Source: CAVSWN01 sp963770995 (GTDB lineage: Bacteria > Acidobacteriota > Vicinamibacteria > Vicinamibacterales > CAVVIG01). Taken from it: a stretch of DNA of 64,000 nucleotides. The position numbers were made by a program, and so were the translations under genes. The stretch lies in the NCBI GenBank assembly GCA_963770995.1, contig CAVYRS010000001.1, forward strand, positions 4,774,001 through 4,838,000, written 5' to 3'. The notes beneath the pieces were generated by a model, which saw only the letters and a list, made by a program, of their open reading frames with translations, was not told the origin of the DNA and did not search any database. Positions 52,726 to 61,737 of the stretch are shown here, piece after piece; the first letter of the stretch is position 1, and the number at the start of each line of letters is the position of its first letter.

Positions 52726-53745
52726 TCACGGCCTCTCGGGGAGCGATGACACGAACACCTCAATCTCATGGAGGACTTCGCGCGGATTGGTGATGAACAC
52801 GTGGTGCGCGCCAGAGAGTTCAAGGACCCGGCCGCGCTCGGCGAATGCCTGGAACCATTTCGCGTGGCGCTCGAACCGCTCGCGGGCCAATCTGAAGAGC
52901 GTCTGCACACGTTCACGAACGACTGGATCGTTGACCGTGTACCAGGGCCGCATGAGGTCATCCGCCGAGTGCGGCACGGCGTAGATCGCGAGTGCGGGCA
53001 CCCGAATCCGTTCGGGGTTGTACGCCTCGGACATCGCTCGCATCGATGTCGTGAACGCTTGACGAACCGCCGGGGCGGGCGCCCACGGTGCACCGACGCT
53101 TCCGTCGGGATTGGGGACATACCGCGCCCGCAAGTGCGCCTCTGGCGGGACGGGTTGTTGCATCCTGTTCAGGAACGCTCGCAGCGACGTGAAGGACGTG
53201 AGATCAGCGGGTTCCGGACGGGGCAGGGACGGCAGCGTGCGCGCGACCGCGTCGTAGTCCTCGGAGCCGTCGGCACGATTGAATGCCGCATCGAGATACA
53301 CGAGACCCGCGATCTGCGCGGAGTACCGGGCGCCCAGGACATGGAGCTCTTCTCCAGCCAGGGAGTGGCCGATGATCACGGGCTTCTTCACGCCGACCGC
53401 ATCGATCGCGCGGACGACATCCTCGGCCAGGCGCACGAATGCGTACCCGGACGCCGGCGCCGTTGAGCGTCCATGCCCGCGCCGCGTCAGACCGACCACC
53501 CGATACCGCGTGGTAAGGATCGGCGCAAGATCATCGAACACGTGGGCGGTATCGCCAAGCCCTGCCAGCAAGACGATGGCTGGACCGGAACCGCCCCAAT
53601 CCAGCACCTCCAGCTGCACCTCGTCGTCGACCGTCACGAGCGTGGCGGCGTGCGGCGACGGGTCCTTCCATTCGACATGCTGTGGTGAAGCAGGCGTCAC
53701 GACAGCCAACAGGACGCACAGGGCGAACGAGAAGCAGCGAATCAT
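52726..53745 (-). CDS. Secreted alpha/beta-hydrolase
   Basis: A signal peptide (CFSFALCVLLAVVTPASPQ) precedes an alpha/beta-hydrolase fold: oxyanion region VLLAGLGDTAHVFDDLAP, TRRGHGRS, nucleophile elbow GHSLAGEELHVLG, strand LVYLDAAF, cap region of about 120 residues, and catalytic histidine in LSGAHHVFITNP. The substrate cannot be predicted. The start overlaps the end of the membrane protein gene upstream by 4 bp, so PadR, membrane protein and hydrolase (54648 to 52726) form an operon. Confidence 0.88.
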   Translation of the reverse strand: MIRCFSFALCVLLAVVTPASPQHVEWKDPSPHAATLVTVDDEVQLEVLDWGGSGPAIVLLAGLGDTAHVFDDLAPILTTRYRVVGLTRRGHGRSTAPASGYAFVRLAEDVVRAIDAVGVKKPVIIGHSLAGEELHVLGARYSAQIAGLVYLDAAFNRADGSEDYDAVARTLPSLPRPEPADLTSFTSLRAFLNRMQQPVPPEAHLRARYVPNPDGSVGAPWAPAPAVRQAFTTSMRAMSEAYNPERIRVPALAIYAVPHSADDLMRPWYTVNDPVVRERVQTLFRLARERFERHAKWFQAFAERGRVLELSGAHHVFITNPREVLHEIEVFVSSLPERP

Positions 53746-54326
53746 CGTGGCGGCTCCAGAGCCGGCCTGCCCGCCGCGATCATTCGACTACGTGCGATCG
53801 CTCCGCCTGCCACGAGCGGCGCCGCGGCGAGGACGGCGGTCGCATAAAGGACGTCGAACGGGGTCCTCAGCATGTGGAACGCGATACCGGCGAGTCCGAA
53901 CGCGATCAGGAGCGCCTCGCCAATCACGGCAAGCATCACGCACGCCGTCATGCCGCGTGCCGGCGCAAAGCCGACGAGCGCGAAGCCGCTGCAGAGCGCT
54001 CCGCCCCACCAGAACAGTGACAGCACGATCCAGCTCACCAGCGAACCTATCAGTTGCGGAAACAAGCTCACGGCAGCGATGCCGGCCAACGCGGGTGCCG
54101 CCAGGGACGCAAGTCCTGCGATGGTAAGCGCCAGAATCGTCACTGGCGCGCCGCCGACCGCACTCCACCAGAGTGTGACCGTCGTTCCGAAGACATGCAG
54201 CCAGAACCAGGTCGAGCCGTGATCCCGGCGTTCCTCTGCCAGATCGCCGGCCATTGCTTCGGCGCAGTCTGCCGAGGTGAAGAGGGAGAGCAGGCTCTGA
54301 GCGCGGGCGATGTCAGGCATGGGCAC
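53742..54326 (-). CDS. Integral membrane protein behind PadR, unknown function
   Basis: The 194-residue protein begins with a soluble helix (ARAQSLLSLFTSADCAEAMAGDLAEERRDHGSTWFWLHV) typical of the small permease-like partner proteins encoded behind acidobacterial PadR regulators, then four or five membrane helices (ILALTIAGLASLAAPALAGIAAVSLF, WIVLSLFWWGGALCSGFALVGF, ACVMLAVIGEALLIAFGLAGIAF, VLYATAVLAAAPLVAGGAIA). It overlaps PadR by 14 bp and the hydrolase by 4 bp. It may modulate the divergent ADOP permease; this is inference. Confidence 0.75.
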   Translation of the reverse strand: MPMPDIARAQSLLSLFTSADCAEAMAGDLAEERRDHGSTWFWLHVFGTTVTLWWSAVGGAPVTILALTIAGLASLAAPALAGIAAVSLFPQLIGSLVSWIVLSLFWWGGALCSGFALVGFAPARGMTACVMLAVIGEALLIAFGLAGIAFHMLRTPFDVLYATAVLAAAPLVAGGAIARSRMIAAGRPALEPPR

Positions 54327-54648
54327 CTCGCAGCACGTCGAGGCCGTCGAGCAGGCGTTGATACGCCTGCTGGGCGCGCGCCACGGCCCGCCGGCCGGCC
54401 GCGGTCACCGCAACGTATCGTTTCGCACGGCCTCCTCGCTGAGGAGTAGGGTCGCCCATGCGCGACGTGATGAGGCCTTTGGCCTCGAGTCGCTCCAAGG
54501 CGGTGTACAACGCGCCAGGCGTGACAGTTCGTCGCGCGCGATCCGCGAGCTCGGCGCGGATGGAGACCCCGTACGCCTGGTCGCCGAGCCGGAGAATCGC
54601 CAAGAGGACCAGTTGCTCGAATTCGCCGAGATTCAACGCAGGCGCCAT
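54313..54648 (-). CDS. PadR-family transcriptional regulator
   Basis: ATG 54648 (MAPALNLGEFEQLVLLAILRLGDQAYG) is the usual PadR start; the frame is open to 54765 but the extra residues have no family match. The winged helix continues VTPGALYTALERLEAKGLITSRMGD, RAKRYVAVTAAGRRAVARAQQAYQRLLDGL. It is transcribed away from the ADOP gene at 54750. The 101 bp between the starts must hold both promoters and is visibly more A/T-rich than its surroundings. Confidence 0.92.
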   Translation of the reverse strand: MAPALNLGEFEQLVLLAILRLGDQAYGVSIRAELADRARRTVTPGALYTALERLEAKGLITSRMGDPTPQRGGRAKRYVAVTAAGRRAVARAQQAYQRLLDGLDVLRGAHA

Positions 54649-54749
54649 TTGTCCTGCAATGTAGGTAAATTCACGCTGGCTGTCAATACCCTGAACTTTT
54701 TCCGTACAACTCCGTCTTTCCCGATGCCAATCTACAAGAGAGAGGTGGC

Positions 54750-57226
54750 GTGAGCGGGACTGCATTCGTCGACAACACGGTTCGCGACATCCTCTACGCG
54801 GTCCGCACCTTTCGGCGCGCTCCGCTGGCGGCAGTCACCATCGTATTCACGGTGGCGCTGGGGCTCGGTCTGGTCGCCGCGGTTTTCACGGTGCTCAATG
54901 CGCTGGTGTTCCGGGTCGACGCGGTGCCGGACGTGCAGGAGCTGTATGCAGTGGAACGGCCGCGAGCGGACGGCGAGCCAGCGGGTCTCACACGCGAAAG
55001 GTTCGACGCGCTTCGTCGAGAGACCAGCTTCTTCCGCGACCTCTATGCGCAGGTCGACGACGTCGACAGAACTGTGGACGGGCGGGTGATGTACGGCACG
55101 TTCGTCACCGGCAACTTCTTCCAGGTACTGCGCGTCGGCGCCGCAATGGGCCGCGTGCTGACGCCTGCCGACGACGAGCCACCCGCGGGACAACCGGTGA
55201 TGGTCCTCAGTCACCGCGGATGGGACCGGCTGTTTGCGCGCGACCCGGCCGTTCTCGGCCGGCGCCTGCTCGTCAACGGGCTCACGTTCGAGATCGTCGG
55301 TGTGATGCCCGATGAATTTCGCGGACTGGCTGTCATCGCATCAGACGACTATTGGGCGCCGCTCTCGATACTCGGTCGGGTCAGCCCGATGCACCAGGGC
55401 CGCGAGGCGACCATCGGCCTCGACGTCATCGGACGCCTCAAACCGGGCGTGTCGCGCGAGATGGCTGTGGCGCAACTCAACACCTGGGATGCGGCCCGGG
55501 CCAGCGGCAGTCCGAGGTCGAGCGCGGCGGTTCGCACCTGACGCTGGTTCCGAGGCGCGGTACCGTCCCCCAGCCTCTCGAAACGGTGCCTGTAACCGGC
55601 CCCTTGTTCTTTGCGTTCGGCCTCATCCTGCTGATTGGTTGTGCCAACGTCGCAAATCTTCTCCTCGCCCGGGCGGTGGCGCGACAGCGTGAGATTGGCA
55701 TTCAGCTGTCGCTTGGCGCCACGCGCGGCCGCATCGTCCGCCAACTGATGACGGAGAGCCTGCTGCTGGCGCTGATGGCCGCCGCGGCCGGTTTCGTGAT
55801 CTCGCGCCTGGCACTCGCTGCGATCATCAACGCGCTGATGACAAGCATGCCGCCTGATATCGGAGATATTCGATTGCTCGTACCGGACGCGGACTGGCGC
55901 GTGGTGGTATTTCTCTTCGCTGGCGCCGTCGTCTCGACCATTGCATTCGCGCTGGGGCCAGCGCTGCAAGCCACGCGCCTCGAACCGCTCAGGACCATGC
56001 GAGGGGAAGTGATCGGGAGCGCGCGGCCAGGGCGTGCGCGGAATTTCCTGATCGGCCTCCAGGTGAGCGCGTCAGCGCTGCTGCTGATCTCGGCGGGGGT
56101 GTTCTTGAGAAGTGCGTTCGCGGCGGCGACGTACGATTCCGGCGTCCGGACCTCCGATACACTCGCCGTTCAGATCGTGCACGAGCCGAACCGGAACGCG
56201 ATCGTCCAGGCTGTGACGGCGGAACCGTCGGTCGTCGCAGTGGCCGCGTCGTGGCCGGACGTGGCACTCCTACCGGCCTTCGCGGAGAGTGGCGGCGCCA
56301 AGGCAAGGATCGCGTACAAGCTCGTGTCGCCCGGCTATTTCAGCGTGCTCGATATCCGGGTCGTGCGCGGCCGCGCGTTCGCGCCGGATGAGCGCACGCC
56401 GAATCGTTCGGTGGCCATCGTCTCCGAAACGGCAGCGCGCAACATGTGGCCGAATGCCGATCCGATCGGGCAGGTCATTCGCCTCGATCCGGATCCCACG
56501 TCCGAACCGCCGCGTCCAGACGACTTGTCCGCCGTAGCGCCCGGCGCGAAGGAGGAGCCGTCGCTCGTCTCGCAAACGTTCACGGTGGCCGGCGTCGTCA
56601 GGGACGTCGCAGGGCTCCGGATCATGCCGCTCGCACAAGCGGTCGTCTACGTGCCGACGAGTGCCGAAACGCCCAAGACGTCGCTGATCGCGCGTGTCCA
56701 CGGCGATCCCGAACTGGCACGGCAGACCCTTCTCAATCGATTGATCGCCATCGATCCGGATATGGCTCGCCAGGTCCTGACCCTGCGGACCCTGGCCAGG
56801 ATGGGCACCTACGTCCTGCAGATCGCGTTCTGGTTGACGATCGCCCTCGGCGGGTTGGCGCTGGCGCTGACCCTGTCGGGCCTGTTCAGCGTGCTGTCGT
56901 ACCTCGTCGAGCAGCGCACCAGAGAGATCGGCGTGCGGATGGCGCTCGGCGCCACCACCCGGGATGTCACACGATTGGTCCTGGCGCAGTCGGTCCGGCC
57001 GGTCGGCTTCGGCCTCCTCATCGGCGGGGGTTCAGCCGCCGGATTGGCCGCGCTGCTCCTGGCCACACCGGCCGCCGCCGGCATTGGCGCGATCGTTCAC
57101 GTCCTCGATCCGGTCGCGTACGCCGTGAGTGTGCTCATCATCATCGGCGCCTGCCTGGTGGCCGCCTCGATTCCGGCCACCCGCGCCGCTCGCCTCGATC
57201 CGATGCTCACGCTTCGCCAGGACTAG
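54750..57226 (+). CDS. ADOP-family permease (FtsX/MacB-like), one frameshift
   Basis: GTG 54750 follows AAGAGAGAGG. The first half (IVFTVALGLGLVAAVFTVLNALVF, then a MacB-type core with GNFFQVLRVGAAMGRVLT and LSHRGWDRLFARDPAVLGRRL) changes frame near 55490. It continues as PLFFAFGLILLIGCANVANLLLARAVARQREIGIQLSLGATRGRIVRQLM, a second core (VSPGYFSVLDIRVVRGRAFAPDE) and the last FtsX unit (LGGLALALTLSGLFSVLSYLVEQRTREIGVRMALGATTRDVTRLV) ending TRAARLDPMLTLRQD. It is divergent from PadR, its probable repressor. Confidence 0.92.
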
Positions 57227-57388
57227 CCCACCGACAACAGAGATCATGTGGGCGCTTTGTCGGGTGAAGAGTAGCTGAACGTCTGCAGGATGAATCGCTG
57301 AATCCGGCCTTCTTCCGAAGAGCCCTGCGACATGATCAGATGGCGCACAAGACGGTGATGCGAGAATGCTGTTGTCAAGGAGGCCTCG

Positions 57389-57766
57389 ATGGCGCTCGCG
57401 CTCGCAAAGATGGTCGGCTTTGTGATCACGACGGATTACGACAAGGCGAGAGCGTTCTACGAACGCACGCTCGGCTGTGATTTCGTCAGCCTCGATCAGT
57501 TTGCGCTGGTCGTGAGCGTCGGCGGCCACCACATCCGTATTTCGAAAGCCGCTGAATTCACACCGTTGCGGAACACGGTTCTCGGCTGGGAAGTCTCGGA
57601 CATCGAAGCTGTCGTCGACGCGCTATCGCAACGGGGGGTGGTGTTCGAAAAGTATCCCTTCGTTCAGGATCAGGCACGCGGGATCTGGACGGCGCCGGGC
57701 GGCGCCAGGGTCGCCTGGTTCAAAGACACTGACGGCAACGTCCTCTCCATCAGCGCGAGTCGATGA
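57389..57766 (+). CDS. VOC (glyoxalase) superfamily protein
   Basis: The 125-residue protein starts 3 bp after AAGGAGGCC. It has the two-module VOC fold: LAKMVGFVITTDYDKARAFYERTLGCDFVSLDQFALVVSVGGHHIRI and LGWEVSDIEAVVDALSQRGVVFEKY, ending VAWFKDTDGNVLSIS with the usual DPxGN-like metal-site turn. Substrate unknown. It lies 7 bp upstream of the creatininase gene and is probably co-transcribed with it. The 162 bp in front of it contain nothing I recognise. Confidence 0.9.
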   Translation: MALALAKMVGFVITTDYDKARAFYERTLGCDFVSLDQFALVVSVGGHHIRISKAAEFTPLRNTVLGWEVSDIEAVVDALSQRGVVFEKYPFVQDQARGIWTAPGGARVAWFKDTDGNVLSISASR

Positions 57767-57773
57767 GGCGAAC

Positions 57774-58809
57774 ATGAATCACGCGCTCGCCGTGTTGATC
57801 GTCTGCGTCATCGCCGGCTCTGCCGAGGCAGGCCCAACCAAGGCAGCGGCGCAACGGGATCGCGCCGGGTCGAGAATCTACAAGCTTGATGAGCTTACAT
57901 GGCCCCAGATTGATGCGCTCGATCGCCAGCGGACGCTGTTCATCCTGCCGGTTGGCATGATCGAGCAGCACGGCCCTCATCTGCCCGTTGGCGCCGACAC
58001 CATCGGTGTCGTGTACGAAGCAAATGGAACTGCGACGCGTGTAAGCCGAGCGCTGCCCGACTGGAACGTCGTCATGATGCCTTCGATCAACTACGGGCAG
58101 AGTGGCGCGAACCAGCTGGGCGACATGCCCGTCCATCCCGGCACGTACAGCATCCGGCAGTCGACGCTGCGATCGCTCGTGGCCGATCTTGGCGGACAGA
58201 TCGCGCAGAACGGCTTCAAATGGATTTTCGTCCTGAACGGTCACGGCGCGCCCACGCACAACATCGCCATCAACGAGGCGTGCGACTTCGTCAGCGAAAC
58301 GTTTCGGGTGACGATGCTGCACGTCACGGCGCTGTTCCGGGCCGATGCGGCCATTCAATCGAGCGGCGAGAGGATGAACGCCAGGTACTTTTCGGCCGCA
58401 GAGCTCTCCTCCTTCGGCATGGATGTTCATGCCGGCGTCGGCGAAACGTCCGGCATGCTCGCGGTCCGTCCCGATTTGGTTCGTCCCAACTTACAAAACG
58501 CTCCCCAGCCGAGCGGGGAGTTCTCTCGAGGAGTTGCGAGAGATCGCGACGGCTCCGGGCTGGCAGGGCTATCTCTCGTCGCCGGCGAGGGCGACGGCGG
58601 CGCACGGCCGAGCCGTCGAGGCATGGTGGATCGACGGGTTCACGGAACTGATCCTACGCGCCGTGCGCGGGGAGAACATGTTCGTCCATGCGCGTGTTCC
58701 CGAGACGATACCTGCCGCCGTGGCCCCGACTCTCGAGAAGGCACTCGCGAACGAAGCCGCATTCGACGAGAAGCTCGAAAACTGGTTGGCGCAACGGAAA
58801 AAGCAGTGA
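57774..58809 (+). CDS. Secreted creatininase-family amidohydrolase, one frameshift
   Basis: A signal peptide (HALAVLIVCVIAGSAEAG) leads into the creatininase signatures: LFILPVGMIEQHGPHLPVGADT (metal-binding Glu, His, Asp), NYGQSGANQLGDMPVHPGT, FVLNGHGAPTHN and MDVHAGVGETSGMLAVRPDLV. A frame change near 58520 joins SSLEELREIATAPGWQGYLSSPARAT and WWIDGFTELILRAV. Family members cleave cyclic or linear amides (creatinine, dealkylated formamidopyrimidines); the exported form is common in acidobacteria and its substrate is not known. Co-transcription with the upstream VOC gene is likely. Confidence 0.9.
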
Positions 58810-58890
58810 GTGGAAATCCCGTCTGTCCCAGCCCGGACCTCAGCCACAACGCGCTGACCATTGATCGTCGGCGGTCTACTTTCGGCTGTA

Positions 58891-58896
58891 TATAAT
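58891..58896 (+). promoter_or_regulatory. TATAAT box upstream of the three-gene unit
   Basis: A perfect TATAAT within CTGTATATAATCGCC stands out in this GC-rich stretch, 62 bp before the ATG at 58958. No good -35 box is seen at 17 bp; TTGATC lies 24 bp upstream, too far. It suggests that the genes from 58958 start their own transcript, separate from the creatininase. Confidence 0.45.
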
Positions 58897-58957
58897 CGCC
58901 GTTCGAAGACTGCTCACCACAGCGGCAGCGGTTCCAGGCAAAGCGGGGGTCATTGTC

Positions 58958-59152
58958 ATGTCGAAGATCACACACGAAGACGTCGAGATCTCCATCGCTC
59001 GCACTGATGGTGAACCCATCCACATCAAGGGGGACCTCGGCGGCGTTCACCAGGATGCGGCGAAACTCCAGCAGTTGCTCGATCTGCTCGGCGTGCCCAA
59101 GGGCACCCAGGTGAAGGTGTCTTCGCGCGTCTCGTCCGTCATCGTCCGCTGA
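58958..59152 (+). CDS. 64-residue protein, possible precursor or small partner of the downstream enzymes
   Basis: The protein begins MSKITHEDVEISIARTDGE, continues with PIHIKGDLGGVHQDAAKLQQLLDLLG and ends GTQVKVSSRVSSVIVR. It is hydrophilic, lacks cysteine, and has a predicted helix (QDAAKLQQLLDLLG) between two short strand-like ends. It stands 4 bp upstream of the heme-oxygenase-like gene, closer than most neighbours in the window, implying coupled translation. The size and place fit a RiPP-like precursor with a C-terminal Ser/Val core, or a small regulatory subunit. I recognise no family. The start has a weak GGGGG upstream. Confidence 0.6.
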   Translation: MSKITHEDVEISIARTDGEPIHIKGDLGGVHQDAAKLQQLLDLLGVPKGTQVKVSSRVSSVIVR

Positions 59153-59156
59153 GACT

Positions 59157-60551
59157 ATGGAAGGTTCGGCTGGCGGCGCGCGCCCGGGCGCGCTCCGCGA
59201 CGCCGTGCGCGTTCACTTCGCCGGCGACGCGGTCCGGGTGACGCACGGCCTGTGGGAAGTGAGCCTGCCGGCGGGCTGGGTGTCGGCTCACGCCGATATG
59301 GAGGCGTTCCTGCGCCGCCGTTCGACCCGCTACGACATCGCCACCCAACCGGAGGCGTCCGCGGTGATCGCGTTGCTCGACGCCCAGGGCTGCATCGTCC
59401 CAGAGCCGCTCGCCGGATCGGTGTCGCTGCGCGCTATCCGCGAGCGCTTGGATCGGCTTCGCGGCGCCTGGTACGCTGCGTACAACGCACATCCGATGTG
59501 GGATCGTCTGCGGCAAGGCGTCGCGAGCCGAAACGAGTTGGTTGCGTACCTCGTGCACAACTACCACGTGTCGCGTGCGGCAGGCGCGGTTGCCGCGCGA
59601 ATGGCGACGCGCGGTCCAGCCGAATGGCGGGCCTTTTTCGCTGAGGACGCGCGCGAGGAGTATTGGCACTGCGACGCCTATTACTTCGTGCAGTCAGCAG
59701 CGCTCGGCTGCTCGGACGAACAGATCAAATCCTACGTCCCGCTCCCAGGATCGACGGCCTTCGAGCAGCACACCCTGCAACTGGCGGAACACGACGCCGT
59801 CGCGCACCTGCTGGTCGCCTACTTCCAGGAGAGCAGCGTGATGTTCCGCGACGCCGCCGACGACTTCTATGCGGAAGTCGCGCGCGCCTATCAGCTCGAG
59901 GACCTCTTTCGGCCGTGGCAGGCACACATTGCCATCGACGTCGCCGAGCAGCATGCGTCGGGCCTGGCTGAGTTGTTCGCTGCCGGTGTCGTCGAGGCCC
60001 ACTCGGCGGCGCGGAGCATGGCGCTCGCGTGGGCAGCGTTCTACTTCCTGTGCGAGAGCCTCGACGACGTGGTGGCAGAGGCGCGCCCGGCCGACCGCAT
60101 TGTGCTGCGCAATCCCGATGCTCGAGCCGAGTGGTCGACAACCGGAAGCGAAGGCGTCGAGCTCGGGCCCGTCGCGCGCCACGATCGACCGCACATCGTC
60201 GCAGCGGTGTCCCGCACGGCCTTGCGTGCGCTCGGCTGCGGACGAGGGCACGACGAGATCATGCTCGCCGGGCGGATCCATCAACACCTCGCCAGCGCGC
60301 CGGATCCCGGTGAGCTGCCTGCCTCGCCGTGGACCCTCGCGATTGGCAATTTCCTCGCCGAGGCGGCGGCGCGGCCGCTCGAGTGGGCAGCCTTGGTCGA
60401 GCGACTGGCGTTGCGACTCCACCTCGACATCCATGGCGACGGTCTCGGGCGCCGGGGGGGCGAGGCAGTGGCGGCCGTCGAATGCGCCCGCCTCGACGAG
60501 CTCGTCGATCGATGGGCGACCAGCTCCGTCAGATTCCCGAATGATCTGTGA
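59157..60551 (+). CDS. Heme-oxygenase-like (TenA/PqqC-fold) putative diiron enzyme with N-terminal PqqD/RRE-like region
   Basis: Residues 15-85 (VHFAGDAVRVTHGLWEVSLPAG to SAVIALLDAQGCIVPEP) have the strand-then-helix pattern and closing L-L-x-x-G-x-I/L of PqqD-like peptide-binding wings; this is pattern similarity only. Residues 95-310 are a heme-oxygenase-like helical bundle: YLVHNYHVSRAAGA, EEYWHCDAYYF (E168, H171), FQESSVMF (E225), FRPWQAHIAIDVAEQHASGL (H257, D261, H266), the ligand pattern of non-heme diiron members of the fold. Residues 310-464 match nothing I know. It overlaps the next gene by 4 bp. It may oxidise the 64-residue protein or a small molecule. Confidence 0.7.
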   Translation: MEGSAGGARPGALRDAVRVHFAGDAVRVTHGLWEVSLPAGWVSAHADMEAFLRRRSTRYDIATQPEASAVIALLDAQGCIVPEPLAGSVSLRAIRERLDRLRGAWYAAYNAHPMWDRLRQGVASRNELVAYLVHNYHVSRAAGAVAARMATRGPAEWRAFFAEDAREEYWHCDAYYFVQSAALGCSDEQIKSYVPLPGSTAFEQHTLQLAEHDAVAHLLVAYFQESSVMFRDAADDFYAEVARAYQLEDLFRPWQAHIAIDVAEQHASGLAELFAAGVVEAHSAARSMALAWAAFYFLCESLDDVVAEARPADRIVLRNPDARAEWSTTGSEGVELGPVARHDRPHIVAAVSRTALRALGCGRGHDEIMLAGRIHQHLASAPDPGELPASPWTLAIGNFLAEAAARPLEWAALVERLALRLHLDIHGDGLGRRGGEAVAAVECARLDELVDRWATSSVRFPNDL

Positions 60552-61516
60552 CCCGTGCCATGCGCGATTGCGACTTCGAGCTTCGGGGTCACTACCGTGT
60601 GCAGAGCCGGCGGGCGGGTCAGCCTTCGGCTTTGCGCGGCACCTGGCGAACCGGCGACGCCGCGATTGCGTTCGTCGTGAACCGCGCCCTCGATGCGCAC
60701 CCGCTGCGCAGTACGGGGAGATCGGTGGCGCTGCGCACAGCCTCAGTCATCGAGCGCTCCGGCACGTTTGCGACGTGTCCCGATGTCCTGTACAAGCGAG
60801 ACCTGTTCGTCGCCGACCCGGGCACGCCGGAGCTCGATAGCAACCTCGTCGATGTCGACAAAGCCATCGCCCGCTGGGACGAGGTCGCAGCGACGCTCGT
60901 TGCGCTGTGGGGTTCGCATGCCGAAGACATCGTGTCCGCAATCACCGACCCGACCGACACGATTCGCCGAGAGTATTTCGCGCACGAAGCCGGTCATCTG
61001 ATTGGTGTGGACATCCACGCCAAGACGGCGACCGAGCATTTTCGGCCGGACGGCCGTCTGTGCTGGCCGCTTGTCTACCTTGAAGAGGTGCGCGCCGATC
61101 TGCACGCGCTGGCGATCGCCGCCGACGCGTACACGCCGGCCGAGGCGAGCAGCGTATTCCACTACCATGTCGCCACACGCTTCGGTGAGCATCACCGCGG
61201 CCGCACTGCCGAGGCCGCGCCATTCGGTTTGGTCCCGTATCTGTTGTTCGTTGCCCTTCGCGAGATCAACATGATCGAGGTCGTGCGCGTCAGCGGCGCC
61301 GATTGCCTCGCGTTGACGACAACGCGCGTCGACGAGGTCGTCGCGGGGATGCGAGCATGTGGAGCGTGGGCGGCACATCGAATCACGGCTCCAGAGCTCG
61401 ACAGCGGATCGCGGCTCGACCTCGCTCTCGCAAGTGCCTCTCACGTGCGCGCGTGCCTTGACCAAGACGATGTGGTCGCGGCATTCACGCGTGTGTTAGG
61501 GCCCGTCCGGAAATAA
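60548..61516 (+). CDS. HEAGH zinc-metallopeptidase-like protein
   Basis: GTG 60548 overlaps the preceding stop; ATG 60560 is an alternative. The 322-residue protein carries YFAHEAGHLIGVD (HEAGH, 146-150) and, 29 residues on, EEVRADLHAL (179-188). HExxH followed by EE-x-R-A-D is the gluzincin arrangement known from dipeptidyl-peptidase III-like proteins, where the second Glu is the third zinc ligand. No signal peptide is present, so it should act in the cytoplasm. As the last gene of the unit, it could mature a peptide product or degrade one. The stop codon lies inside the terminator stem. Family assignment is uncertain. Confidence 0.65.
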   Translation: MTRAMRDCDFELRGHYRVQSRRAGQPSALRGTWRTGDAAIAFVVNRALDAHPLRSTGRSVALRTASVIERSGTFATCPDVLYKRDLFVADPGTPELDSNLVDVDKAIARWDEVAATLVALWGSHAEDIVSAITDPTDTIRREYFAHEAGHLIGVDIHAKTATEHFRPDGRLCWPLVYLEEVRADLHALAIAADAYTPAEASSVFHYHVATRFGEHHRGRTAEAAPFGLVPYLLFVALREINMIEVVRVSGADCLALTTTRVDEVVAGMRACGAWAAHRITAPELDSGSRLDLALASASHVRACLDQDDVVAAFTRVLGPVRK

Positions 61517-61560
61517 GTGCGTCGTTCTGGGCGTCGAGTTATTTCCGGACGGGCCCTTTT
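61499..61560 (+). terminator. Perfect 18-bp terminator stem closing the three-gene unit
   Basis: GGGCCCGTCCGGAAATAA (61499-61516) is the exact reverse complement of 61539-61556, separated by a 22-nt loop and followed by TTTT. The metallopeptidase stop codon TAA forms the tip side of the first arm. It is the best intrinsic-terminator candidate in the window. Confidence 0.8.
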
Positions 61561-61609
61561 AGGACCGGTCACGTGAGTCGTGGAGTAACCGTCGACGAAA
61601 AGCATCCGC

Positions 61610-61735
61610 CTACTCGGTGTAGCCGAACTGCCGCGTCGGCTCCAGCTCCATGAGCTCGCCGTGCTGGCAAAGGTCCAGGTCAAGCCGCCTCCTGCTCCAC
61701 GGGCAAGTCCGTTGCGGCTGAACTAGACTTTTGAA
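61610..61735 (-). pseudogene. Possible C-terminal fragment of an unidentified gene
   Basis: The minus strand between the terminator and the methyltransferase gene reads TDLPVEQEA, then after one frame change LDLDLCQHGELMELEPTRQF with GYTE and a TAG at 61610. It looks like the ordered tail of a real protein rather than random translation, but no start or domain remains. I cannot name it. The rest of 61561-61737 holds nothing else I recognise. Confidence 0.25.
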
Positions 61736-61737
61736 GC

